64,000 nucleotides of DNA, taken from NCBI RefSeq assembly GCF_002101885.1, contig NZ_LQPS01000054.1, positions 211,818 to 275,817 of the forward strand, in the 5' to 3' direction. A program made the position numbers and the translations under genes. The stretch is from Mycolicibacter senuensis. GTDB lineage: Bacteria > Actinomycetota > Actinomycetes > Mycobacteriales > Mycobacteriaceae. Below are positions 32,553 to 40,420 of this stretch, piece by piece. How positions within the stretch are numbered: the stretch's first letter is position 1; every line of letters begins with the position of its first letter. The notes beneath the pieces were generated by a model, which saw only the letters and a list, made by a program, of their open reading frames with translations, did no database searches and was not told where the DNA came from.

Positions 32553-33449
32553 ATGCAGGTGGGAATGACCATGCCGGTGATGGAGCCCGATCTGGATGCG
32601 ACGCTGCTGCGGGACTGGGCGCGCGCCGTCGACGAGGGACCGTTCTCGTCGCTGGCCTGGGGCGAGCGGATCGCCTTCACCAACCCGGACAGCCTGACCC
32701 TGCTGGGGGCGTTGGCGGCCTGGACCGAGCGGGTGCGGTTGGTGACGACGGTGATCGTCCCGCAACTGCACGATCCGGTCATGCTGGCCAAAGCCTTGGC
32801 CACCGCGGACCTGCTCAGCGGTGGGCGGCTCACCGTGGGCATCGGCGTGGGCGGCCGGCACGAGGACTACCGCGCGGCCGGCGCCGACCCGGCGACGCAG
32901 ACGATGCGCGAGATGGCCGAGCGGGTCGCGATCATGAAGCGGGTCTGGGCGGGGGAGAAGACCACCGAGTCGGTGCTGCCGGTCGGTCCGGCGCCGACCC
33001 AGCCCGGCGGGCCACCGCTGGTGGTCGGCACCATCGGCCCGAAGACCTTGCGCAGCGCGGCGGGTTGGGCCGAAGGGTTGGCCGGCATCACCATGGACCT
33101 CGACGTGGCCAAGCAGAACGAGTTGTTCGACGTCGCCCGGCAGGCATGGCAGCAGGCCGGCAAGGCCCGGCCGTATCTGGCGACCTCGTTCTGGTTCGCG
33201 CTGGGCGAGCCCGACGCCGCGCGCAACCAGGTGCGCGAGCACCTGTTGCGCTACATGAACTGGATTCCCGCCGAGTACGTCGAGGCGATGGCCCCGACCA
33301 CCGGCTGGGCGGGCAGCGAGGACGAGCTGCTCGCCGTGTTGCGCAGCTTCCAAGCGGTGGGCGCCGATGAGATCCACCTGATTCCAACCAGTTCCGATCC
33401 TGATCAGCTGCGCCGCGCCGCCGACGTGGTCACTGAGCTCAACCGCTGA
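32553..33449 (+). CDS. LLM class F420-dependent oxidoreductase
   Basis: A 298-residue member of the luciferase-like monooxygenase family, F420-dependent in mycobacteria. It carries the core strand VRLVTTVIVPQLHDPVMLAK, GGRLTVGIGVGGRHEDY and MREMAERVAIMKRVWAGE. The ATG at 32553 is chosen because it begins the typical VGMTMPV strand. Its natural substrate is unknown. Confidence 0.8.
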   Translation: MQVGMTMPVMEPDLDATLLRDWARAVDEGPFSSLAWGERIAFTNPDSLTLLGALAAWTERVRLVTTVIVPQLHDPVMLAKALATADLLSGGRLTVGIGVGGRHEDYRAAGADPATQTMREMAERVAIMKRVWAGEKTTESVLPVGPAPTQPGGPPLVVGTIGPKTLRSAAGWAEGLAGITMDLDVAKQNELFDVARQAWQQAGKARPYLATSFWFALGEPDAARNQVREHLLRYMNWIPAEYVEAMAPTTGWAGSEDELLAVLRSFQAVGADEIHLIPTSSDPDQLRRAADVVTELNR

Positions 33450-33589
33450 GGTCTCCCGAGCGCCGCGGGCAAACCCATTGCGACACGGTCACGGAAGCGT
33501 CTCTATCAATATCTCACTAGTCACAACTGTCTCACCAGACACTATCGTCGCAGCAGGCGAGGCCCGGAGCGGTCCCGGAAAGGTGTGAC
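33450..33589. other. Promoter region of the DUF4185 gene
   Basis: AT-rich part with two related 9-nt repeats, tctcactag (around 33511) and tctcaccag (around 33529), 18 nt apart, and a run of near-repeats in actgtctcaccagac. They may be regulator contacts for the DUF4185 gene. Nothing firmer can be said. Confidence 0.3.
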
Positions 33590-35029
33590 ATGTCGGCGAC
33601 GCGCGCGATCGTCTCGGCCGCGATGGTCCCGGCGGTTGTTCTCGGCATGGTGCTCGCCACCGAATTCGCCCCGCCGGCGTTCGCGGCAACCTGCAATGCG
33701 CCCGAGGCCAGCATCGAACCGCCGCCGGGTTCGCCGACGACCGGAGCCGGTCAGCTACCCAGCGGGCGGCGGCCCCGCGGCACCAACGACAGTGCACCCC
33801 TGCCCAAGCTGGGCCCGCTGATCGCCGCACTGATCAACCCCAACGCCGCCATACGACAACAGGCCGCGGTGGTGCCCCCGGCGCCGAACCCGGAGGGTCA
33901 GGTCGCGCCGAACGCCGCCCAACCGGTTCAGCCCGTTCCGGACGCCGGCGCCGACCCCGGGCTGTCGAACGCTGATGCCGCCGGTGCCATCGCCGGCTCC
34001 CAAACCTCGCTGGTGGAGTGGGTGACCGGCCCCAACAGCCCCAACCAAACCCTGCAGCGCTTCGGGATTTCCGGCACGGACCTGGGAATCCCTTGGGACA
34101 ACGGTGATCCCGCCAACCGTCAGATTCTCATGGCGTTCGGCGACACCTTCGGCTACTGCCGCATCCCGGGCCACCAGTGGCGGCAGAACGTCCTGTTCCG
34201 CACCCAGGACAACAACCTGGCCGACGGCATCACGGTCGGGCCCGGCGGAATCGGCAACAAGTACTCGGGTTCGCCACTGCGCCAAGCGAACTTCTCCAAG
34301 CAGATCCTGCCCGCCGTGCAACTGGCTCCGCACCAGGAGGGGATGATCCCCACCGCCGCCATCGGGATCGCCGGGAACCAGTACATGAGCTTCATGTCCA
34401 TCAAGCAGTGGGGACGTGACGGCGAATGGTCCACCAACTACTCGGCGATCGCGGTCTCCAACGACAACGGCGAAACCTGGGGCGTCTATCCCGGGACGGT
34501 GCGTTCGACGTCGCCGGAGAACGTCCCCCGCGCGCACTTCATCCCCGGTAACGAGAACTTCCAGATGGGTGCGTTCCTGCGCGGGGGCGACGGCTACCTG
34601 TACTCCTACGGGACACCCTCGGGCCGCGGCGGCTCGGCGTACCTGTCTCGGGTGCCCGAGCGCACGATTCCCGACCTCACGAAGTACCAGTACTGGAACG
34701 GCGACAGCGGATCGTGGGTGCCGAACAACCCGGCGGCGGCAACGCCGGTGATCCCGGGCCCGGTGGGTGAGATGTCGGTGCAGTACAACACCTACCTCCG
34801 GCAGTACCTGGCGCTGTACGGCAACGGCGGCAACGACGTCGTCGCCCGCACCGCTCCGACGCCGCAGGGTCCCTGGAGCGCCGAGCAGACGCTGATTCCC
34901 ACCGGCCAGATCCCCGGCGGCATCTACGCGCCCTACGTGCACCCCTGGTCGACCGGCAAAGAGGTGTACTTCACGTTGTCGCTGTGGAACGCCTACGACG
35001 TGATGCTGATGCGCACCGTGCTGGGTTGA
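33590..35029 (+). CDS. Secreted DUF4185 protein, GH183-type endo-D-arabinanase candidate
   Basis: A 479-residue exported protein. A signal peptide (IVSAAMVPAVVLGMVLA, cut at AFA/AT) precedes a Pro-rich stalk of about 110 residues and then the DUF4185 domain (residues 140-479). Domain segments include DLGIPWDNGDPANRQILMAF, GDTFGYC and YSAIAVSNDNGETW. DUF4185 proteins were recently shown to include endo-D-arabinofuranases (family GH183) that cut mycobacterial arabinan; my assignment rests on the domain name and recall. It could remodel arabinogalactan or lipoarabinomannan. Confidence 0.8.
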   Translation: MSATRAIVSAAMVPAVVLGMVLATEFAPPAFAATCNAPEASIEPPPGSPTTGAGQLPSGRRPRGTNDSAPLPKLGPLIAALINPNAAIRQQAAVVPPAPNPEGQVAPNAAQPVQPVPDAGADPGLSNADAAGAIAGSQTSLVEWVTGPNSPNQTLQRFGISGTDLGIPWDNGDPANRQILMAFGDTFGYCRIPGHQWRQNVLFRTQDNNLADGITVGPGGIGNKYSGSPLRQANFSKQILPAVQLAPHQEGMIPTAAIGIAGNQYMSFMSIKQWGRDGEWSTNYSAIAVSNDNGETWGVYPGTVRSTSPENVPRAHFIPGNENFQMGAFLRGGDGYLYSYGTPSGRGGSAYLSRVPERTIPDLTKYQYWNGDSGSWVPNNPAAATPVIPGPVGEMSVQYNTYLRQYLALYGNGGNDVVARTAPTPQGPWSAEQTLIPTGQIPGGIYAPYVHPWSTGKEVYFTLSLWNAYDVMLMRTVLG

Positions 35030-35054
35030 GCCCGCCCGCCTCAGCCCGCCGGCA

Positions 35055-36146
35055 TCAGCCGCCCACCGCCGGCCGCGGCATCCGGTAGCGCCGGTCCCGC
35101 ATCCGCAGCACCGGATACCCCCTGCGGCCGGCGCCCAGGGCGCGAACCGGCGCGGCGGGCGCCAGATGCCGCGACGACGCCGGGCGCCCGGGTTCTTCCG
35201 AGGACGCCAACGGCTGGGTGGCTGCGGCCAGTTGCACCTGCTGCACCGCCGAGACGTTCGCCGGTGCCGCCGGCCAGCTCGAGGGCACCGACAAGCCGCC
35301 CACCGGGGCGGCCTGGCCGACACCGGCCAGCACCATCGCCGGTGCGCCGGCGCCGAACTGGCCCGCCGCTACCGCAGCCGCCGGAGCCTTGGCGGCCGCC
35401 GAGGCGGCGGCCGGAAGCAACGCCAGGATCCAGTTGCCCATCTGACCCGCGGTGCGGATGGAGTCGGCGGTGAATCGCGCCGGGTTGGTCACGGTGTTGA
35501 TGGCGCCGGTGGTGCCGACCGTCGAGGACACCAGCGCGGCCATCGGGTCCGCTTGTGTCGCGGTGGCGGCGGCAGTGGCTTGCGCGACGGCCGCGGATTG
35601 CCCGGATTGCGCTGCCGGACTGGTGGTTTGCTGAGGCTGCTGAAACGGGGTCAGCGTGGCCGCGGCCGACGAGCCGGCCGCGTAAGCGTACATCGCGGTG
35701 GCGTCCTGGGCCCACATCGCGGCGTAGGCGGCTTCGGTGGCCGCGATCGCCGGGGTGTTCTGCCCGAAGAAGTTGGTGGCGACCAGGGTGGCCAGCTGGA
35801 CCCGGTTGGCGGCGACGACGGGCGGCGGCACCGTTGCCGCGAAAGCGGTTTCGTAGGCGGCCGCGGCGGCACGGGCCTGGCTGGCGGTCTGTTCGGCCAG
35901 CGTCGCGGTGGCCGACGCCCAGGCGACATAGGGGGTCGCGGCGGCGATCATCGCCTCAGCGGAGCCGCCGGACCAGGCGTGACCGTGCAGTTCGGACAGC
36001 GTCGAGGAGTAGCCGGTCGCAAACGATTCCAGCTGCCAGGCCAGCGCGTCCCAGCTCGCCGCGGCGGCCAGCATCGGCCCCGAACCCGGGCCCGAATACA
36101 TCAAGGTCGAATTGACCTCGGGAGGAAGCATCCCGAAATCCAGCAT
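35055..36146 (-). CDS. PPE family protein, PPE-SVP subgroup
   Basis: A 363-residue PPE protein. Pro8-Pro9-Glu10 in MLDFGMLPPEV, a WxG turn at Trp58 (HAWSGG) and an Ala-rich helical PPE domain to about residue 175 are present. GGLSVPSSWP (residue 286 on) is the SVP motif of the PPE-SVP group. It should be exported by a type VII (ESX) system, normally with a PE partner, but no PE gene is adjacent. It follows a second PPE gene by 15 nt, so the two are likely one operon. Confidence 0.92.
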   Translation of the reverse strand: MLDFGMLPPEVNSTLMYSGPGSGPMLAAAASWDALAWQLESFATGYSSTLSELHGHAWSGGSAEAMIAAATPYVAWASATATLAEQTASQARAAAAAYETAFAATVPPPVVAANRVQLATLVATNFFGQNTPAIAATEAAYAAMWAQDATAMYAYAAGSSAAATLTPFQQPQQTTSPAAQSGQSAAVAQATAAATATQADPMAALVSSTVGTTGAINTVTNPARFTADSIRTAGQMGNWILALLPAAASAAAKAPAAAVAAGQFGAGAPAMVLAGVGQAAPVGGLSVPSSWPAAPANVSAVQQVQLAAATQPLASSEEPGRPASSRHLAPAAPVRALGAGRRGYPVLRMRDRRYRMPRPAVGG

Positions 36147-36161
36147 GGACGGTTCCTGCCG

Positions 36162-37283
36162 TTATCCGCCGATTGACGGGCGTGGCATGGCGAAACGCTT
36201 CGGCCCGACCCGCAGCATGCTGCTGACGGTGGAGCGTCCGGCGCCGCCGGCCGCCGCGCCCATCGCCGCCGCCGGCGCGGCCATCATGCCGCTTGCTGGA
36301 GTTTCCTCCCAGGAGCCGGTTGCGGCCAGCTCGGCTTCGGACAGGAACAGCGGCTCCTCACTGGCGGTGGCGATGGGCGCGGTGTCGGCCCAGGCCTTCG
36401 GTACCGACAGCTGACCGATCGGCGAGGCGGTGCCCATGCTGGCGGTGCTGCGCACCAGCGACGGCCCCGCCTGCACCGCCGAGGCCATGCCGGCGGCGGG
36501 AAGGACCGCCGGCACGGCGGCGGCCGCGGCCTTAGGTGCTGTGCCGCCGACCGCCTTGGCCAGGGCGGTGAAGAAGCTGCCCGCGTTGGTCACGGTGCGG
36601 CTCATGGCGGTGGCGAAACCGACCGGGCCGCTCAGCGTGTTGAAGGTGCTCGCCCCGTCGATCACGCCGTCGGCCGCCGACTGGCTGCCCTGCGAGGCCG
36701 CGGCGTTGCCGAGGGCGGCCGCCGGCGCCAGCGCCTGGCTGGCGGCTGCCGCGGAGTTGGTGGTCTGCGGTGGCTCCTGGAACGGCGCCAGCTGGGTGGT
36801 GGTGTAGGCGGCGGTGGCGTAGCCGTGCATGGCCGCGGCGTCTTGCGCCCACATCTGGGCGTAGGCGGCTTCCAGGGCCGAAATCAGCGCCGTGTTCTGC
36901 CCGAAGATGTTGGTGGCCACCAGATTTGCCAGCTGCGTGCGGTTGGTGGTGACGACGAGCGGCGGAACCGTTGCCGCACGGGCGGATTCATAGGCGGCTG
37001 CGGCGGCGCGTGACTGGCTGGCGGCCTGCTCGGCTTGCGTTGCGGTCTGGCTCACCCAGGCGATGTAGGGCGCTGCGGCTGCGAGCATCGCCTGGGACGA
37101 GGAACCCTTCCACCCCTCGTCCTGCAACCCGGTGAGCGCGGTCGAGTAGCCCAGCGCGAACGCATTCAGCTGCCCGCTCAACGCATCCCAGGCCGCCGCC
37201 GACGCCAGCAGCGGTCCCGAACCGGGTCCGGTATACATCTGGGTCGAGATGACCTCGGGCGGCAGAATCCCGAAATCCAGCAT
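36162..37283 (-). CDS. PPE family protein, PPE-SVP subgroup (first of tandem pair)
   Basis: A 373-residue PPE protein closely related to its downstream neighbour: MLDFGILPPEV, Trp58 in EGWKGS, and GQLSVPKAWA (residue 293 on). The ATG at 37283 was chosen because it aligns with the start of the neighbour; the frame is open to 37400. The two C-termini end alike (MPRPAVGG versus MPRPSIGG), which points to tandem duplication. No PE or ESX genes are in the window. Confidence 0.92.
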   Translation of the reverse strand: MLDFGILPPEVISTQMYTGPGSGPLLASAAAWDALSGQLNAFALGYSTALTGLQDEGWKGSSSQAMLAAAAPYIAWVSQTATQAEQAASQSRAAAAAYESARAATVPPLVVTTNRTQLANLVATNIFGQNTALISALEAAYAQMWAQDAAAMHGYATAAYTTTQLAPFQEPPQTTNSAAAASQALAPAAALGNAAASQGSQSAADGVIDGASTFNTLSGPVGFATAMSRTVTNAGSFFTALAKAVGGTAPKAAAAAVPAVLPAAGMASAVQAGPSLVRSTASMGTASPIGQLSVPKAWADTAPIATASEEPLFLSEAELAATGSWEETPASGMMAAPAAAMGAAAGGAGRSTVSSMLRVGPKRFAMPRPSIGG

Positions 37284-37513
37284 CAGCGAAGCCTTTCCTC
37301 GATCGCATCGGGTGATGCGCAGCCGGTGAGATCGGCAGGCGAGGTGTGAAGGATCAGCCGAAAAGGGCTGTGGCCTACCGAATTGATTCGTGGCGGTCAC
37401 GCACCCGGCGACATCGCCCGGTTGCGCCGGCGGCCCGGAGTTCGCATTCCAACGGAGTTGTCATGGGAATCGGGTGCTCGCTTCTCGCTAGTGCGTTCTG
37501 GTTAGCCACGACG

Positions 37514-37663
37514 TTAGACGCGGGTTGCGCGGAATCCCGCCCGGCGCTTGGGCGCGTGCGATGACAAGAAGGCTTCAGCGGCGTGGGCAGCGTCATCGCC
37601 GAATCGCTCATTCAGGCCGACAAATGTGCTGCTACCTGCACGGATGCGGCGAATTCCGGTCAT
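37514..37663 (-). pseudogene. Possible C-terminal remnant of an enoyl-CoA hydratase-like gene
   Basis: A 49-residue minus-strand frame that starts with an ATG at 37663 but has no ribosome site. The segment RFGDDAAHAAEAFLSSHAPK recalls the C-terminal ending AAxAFLxKRPP of crotonase-family proteins. No matching upstream part was found by eye. This may be a decayed gene or coincidence. Confidence 0.2.
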
Positions 37664-37868
37664 GCCCGGTGCGGGGACGCTCGTCTTGCGTACCGCCGCG
37701 GGGTTAAAAATCAGCCTGCAATAAACCGGCTTGTGCGCAGGTGGGCGCCCCGGAGCGGGATCTTCACTGCTCAGTCTGGTTTGGCCGCCCGGCGCGCTCG
37801 GCGAACGCGTCGAGCGCGGCGAGCACTTCAGGAGAACGCCACACCCGGTTGCGGGGGCCGCCTGTATG

Positions 37869-37907
37869 CGTAAGTGAAGTTAAAAAGACCGGTTGACTTC
37901 ACTTACG
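37869..37907. terminator. 12-bp inverted repeat beside the LLM gene
   Basis: cgtaagtgaagt (37869-37880) pairs perfectly with acttcacttacg (37896-37907) across a 15-nt loop that itself contains accggt. It sits 17 nt beyond the minus-strand LLM stop codon at 37925. It may be its terminator or a regulator site. The stem is AT-richer than usual for this genome. Confidence 0.4.
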
Positions 37908-37924
37908 TAGGTGCATTCGCGCGG

Positions 37925-38842
37925 TCAGGCGTCGACCACCGCGCGCAAGGCGGCGCCGACGTCAGCGATCACGCCGGGGGTGTAGCCGGGAATGTTCATG
38001 GTCACCCCGCCGACGCCGGCATCGAGCACCTTGGTCTTGATCTGTTCCGCGATCGACTCGGGGCTGCCGGCCACCATCCGCTGGCTCATCGCGGCGGGAA
38101 TCTGGTCGGCGCTGGCATTCTGGCCGGCCAGCGCGGTGAGCAACATGGTGGTCTCCAGCGTGGCCGGGTCGCGGCCGATCGCCTCGCAGCTGCGCTGCAC
38201 CGCAGCCATTTTCGCGGGCAGTTCGTCGAAGCCGGCGATGATGTTGAGGTGGTCGAAGTGGCGGGCCGCCAGCGGGATGGTCTTCTTCTCGCCGCTGCCA
38301 CCGATCAGCAGCGGAATGTGGTCGCGGAAGCGGGGTTCGGCCATCGCCTCGCGGGCGCGGTACCACTTACCCTCGAAGGTGGGCCGTTCGCCCTTGATCA
38401 TCGGCAAGATGATCTCGAGTGCCTCGTCGAGCCGGTTGAACCGGTCGGTGAAGGTGCCGAACTCGAAACCCAACTGCTCGTGTTCGAGCTCGAACCATCC
38501 GGTGCCGATCCCTAGCACCGCCCGCCCGGAGCTGACGACGTCCAGCGTGGTGATGATCTTGGCCAACAGTGCCGGGTTGCGGTAGGTGTTGCCGGTGACC
38601 AGCGTGCCCAGCTGGACGCTTTCGGTCGCGGTCGCCAGCGCACCCAACGCCGTGTAGGCCTCGAGCATCGGCTGGTCGGGGGAGCCCAGCATGGGCAGTT
38701 GGTAGAAGTGGTCCATCAGGAACACCGCGTCGAACCCGGCGGTCTCGGCCTCCTGGGCCTGGGCGATGACGGTCGGGAACAGCTTTGAAACATCGGTGCC
38801 GTAAGAGAAATCGGGGATCTGGAAGCCAAGGCGGATCGTCAT
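37925..38842 (-). CDS. LLM class F420-dependent oxidoreductase
   Basis: A 305-residue luciferase-like oxidoreductase. The family pattern is complete: IRLGFQIPDFSYG start, AVFLMDHFYQLPM, VQLGTLVTGNTYRNPALLAK, GRAVLGIGTGWFELEHEQLG and IPLLIGGSGEKKTIPLAARH. These enzymes use reduced F420 in mycobacteria. The ATG at 38842 is preferred because it is followed at once by the first strand; the frame is open back to 38917. Its substrate is unknown. Confidence 0.85.
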   Translation of the reverse strand: MTIRLGFQIPDFSYGTDVSKLFPTVIAQAQEAETAGFDAVFLMDHFYQLPMLGSPDQPMLEAYTALGALATATESVQLGTLVTGNTYRNPALLAKIITTLDVVSSGRAVLGIGTGWFELEHEQLGFEFGTFTDRFNRLDEALEIILPMIKGERPTFEGKWYRAREAMAEPRFRDHIPLLIGGSGEKKTIPLAARHFDHLNIIAGFDELPAKMAAVQRSCEAIGRDPATLETTMLLTALAGQNASADQIPAAMSQRMVAGSPESIAEQIKTKVLDAGVGGVTMNIPGYTPGVIADVGAALRAVVDA

Positions 38843-38935
38843 TCGTTTGACCCTAGGGGTCGCGGGGGCTTGGCCGGGGGGAATTTCGCTGGGCGCGAAC
38901 CGGGTCAGCCATCGCACGCCGCGGGGCCGGCGCGG

Positions 38936-39706
38936 CTAACCGCCGTCTCGCACGCCCGCGCGTCGGGTCAGGTGGTCGATCTGCAGATAGGTCGCATAGA
39001 CCACCAGGGGCGGCAGCACGATGAACGGCACGTTCTCGCCGATGAACTTGAACCAGAAGCCCCAGCTGCCTTGGCCGATGTCGGCGAACCCGGCGCCCAC
39101 CTCACTGAGAAAGTAGACCGCGGTGCTGCTCATCAGCACGGAGACGCCGACTGCCACCACCCACAGGCAGCGGATACGGGTCTCCAGCGGCAGCGTGGAG
39201 CGCAGCAGCTTGGTCCACATCACGAAGACGGTGATGCCGGTGCTGACCCCGACCACTTCGAGAGCGAACACCCACGGATTGCCGCTGACGTAGCGGGTAT
39301 CGGCCAGACCGTACTGCCACCACAGCCACTTGAAGCCCGGATCGTCGGTGGGCGCCCACCAGCCCAGCGGCTGACCGATCAGGAACATCAGCTCGTAGCC
39401 GATCTGGCTGGCCGCGGTGAACGGGATGTAGAACAAGGTCAGCTCGGCGGCCCGGTCCAGTCGGGTGCGCTGCTCGCCGGGCGCATCCCAGAGGATCACG
39501 AACGGCAGCAGCATTACCGGGATCCCGAAGACGATGTTGGCGATCACATCCACCTGGAAGCTGGCGGGGATGATGCGCAGACTGACCGCGATGGTCAGTA
39601 GCAGGAACATGCCCAGGACGAATAGCGCGACGCCGGTATAAATGCGCAACCGGTGCGGCGCCCAGGGCCGGGCGAAATCGGTCTCGTGTTCCTGCACGGC
39701 AGTCAT
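38936..39706 (-). CDS. Multi-pass membrane protein, EXPERA / emopamil-binding-like
   Basis: A 256-residue membrane protein with at least five hydrophobic spans (for example LRIYTGVALFVLGMFLLLTI and IANIVFGIPVMLLPFVILWD). The block LWWQYGLADTRYVSGNPW followed by VFALEVVGVSTGITVFV matches the emopamil-binding protein signature (W-YG-AD-RY then a Glu in a helix), the sterol isomerase/EXPERA fold. If right, it may act on sterols or sphingoid-type ligands; mycobacteria lack sterol synthesis, so the ligand is open. The ATG at 39706 has gaaggg upstream. Confidence 0.6.
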   Translation of the reverse strand: MTAVQEHETDFARPWAPHRLRIYTGVALFVLGMFLLLTIAVSLRIIPASFQVDVIANIVFGIPVMLLPFVILWDAPGEQRTRLDRAAELTLFYIPFTAASQIGYELMFLIGQPLGWWAPTDDPGFKWLWWQYGLADTRYVSGNPWVFALEVVGVSTGITVFVMWTKLLRSTLPLETRIRCLWVVAVGVSVLMSSTAVYFLSEVGAGFADIGQGSWGFWFKFIGENVPFIVLPPLVVYATYLQIDHLTRRAGVRDGG

Positions 39707-39803
39707 CGTCGTCGCCCTTCGCCGCATAGTCTCAACTACTTGTTATTGCGGGGCAGTCTAACCGGCTGGGGCCGCCGCTTTTCGCCGTTTCGGGGCTCCC
39801 TTC

Positions 39804-40103
39804 TCACCACCGCCACAAGTACTGCGGACACTGCCCCGCGACGACGGACCGGATGTACACCCGGGCATCAGCCGGCGTCGCGTCCGGGCCGAGCACCTGG
39901 CGCACCGTCACCGACGATTCCAGGATGCTGGGCGTGTTCCCGGCAGCGAGTAGGCGACAGATCGCGTCGCCGGCCGGGTCGGCGTGAGCAGTCGCGGTGC
40001 TCATCACCGCGACTGCTGCCAACATGGCGGGAATGAGCCGCTTGATGGCCGCGCCGTTCCGCCGACGATAAACAGCCGGAGGCCGGCTGAGTGTGTTTGT
40101 CAT
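39804..40103 (-). CDS. Small secreted protein, DUF732-like (Rv1291c-type)
   Basis: A 99-residue protein with a signal peptide (RLIPAMLAAVAVMSTATAHA/DPAG) and a mature part of about 55 residues with two cysteines (AICRLLAAGNTPS and QCPQYLW). Its spacing (a C-x-L-x-x-G run near the start) resembles the DUF732 group of small mycobacterial secreted proteins. The location left of the tRNA-Arg and argS matches Rv1291c in M. tuberculosis. No function is known. Confidence 0.65.
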   Translation of the reverse strand: MTNTLSRPPAVYRRRNGAAIKRLIPAMLAAVAVMSTATAHADPAGDAICRLLAAGNTPSILESSVTVRQVLGPDATPADARVYIRSVVAGQCPQYLWRW

Positions 40104-40235
40104 GCTCGACAGCGTGCCACCGGGGCCTGACAGTGTTTCGGACGACGACGAGGGCCGGGTTGACCGATGGTTCGGCTATCGTGCGTTGGAGCCACACCGC
40201 ATGTTGCACGGACTTGCATTCGTGCTGGTGGAGAG

Positions 40236-40308
40236 TGCCCCCGGCAGGATTCGAACCTGCGGCCTTCTGCTCCGGAGGCAGACGCTCTATCCCCTGAGCT
40301 ACGGGGGC
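40236..40308 (-). tRNA. tRNA-Arg (anticodon CCG)
   Basis: On the minus strand a 73-nt cloverleaf is seen: acceptor GCCCCCG/CGGGGGC with A as discriminator, D arm GCTCAGGGGATAGAGC, anticodon stem TCTGC/GCAGA with loop CTCCGGA (anticodon CCG) and the TTCGAATC T-loop. No CCA is encoded. It reads the codon CGG, abundant in GC-rich genes. A tRNA-Arg at the left of argS is a conserved mycobacterial arrangement. Confidence 0.95.
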
Positions 40309-40420
40309 GCACGAACTACGGGCGCCAAACTGGGCTCCGACAGACTAACGCATGAAACCGAGAGCCCAAGAACCGGACGGATTCGGGTCCTGACCACGTC
40401 AGACCATAGGATGGAGCCTC

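Larger units (their letters stand above)
37284..37924. other. 640-nt intergenic region with a possible gene remnant
   Basis: It separates the PPE pair from an LLM gene. No gene can be supported by family. On the minus strand, 37514-37663 encodes a 49-residue frame whose part RFGDDAAHAAEAFLSSHAPK looks like the end of a crotonase-type enzyme, but without an upstream body. Near the right end is a 12-bp hairpin (37869-37907). The rest shows no recognisable signal. Confidence 0.45.

Noticed and set aside
40236..40308. tRNA-Arg as an integration site of a mobile element
   Set aside because: No integrase, no repeated tRNA end and no foreign-looking genes on either side; argS follows in the usual order.
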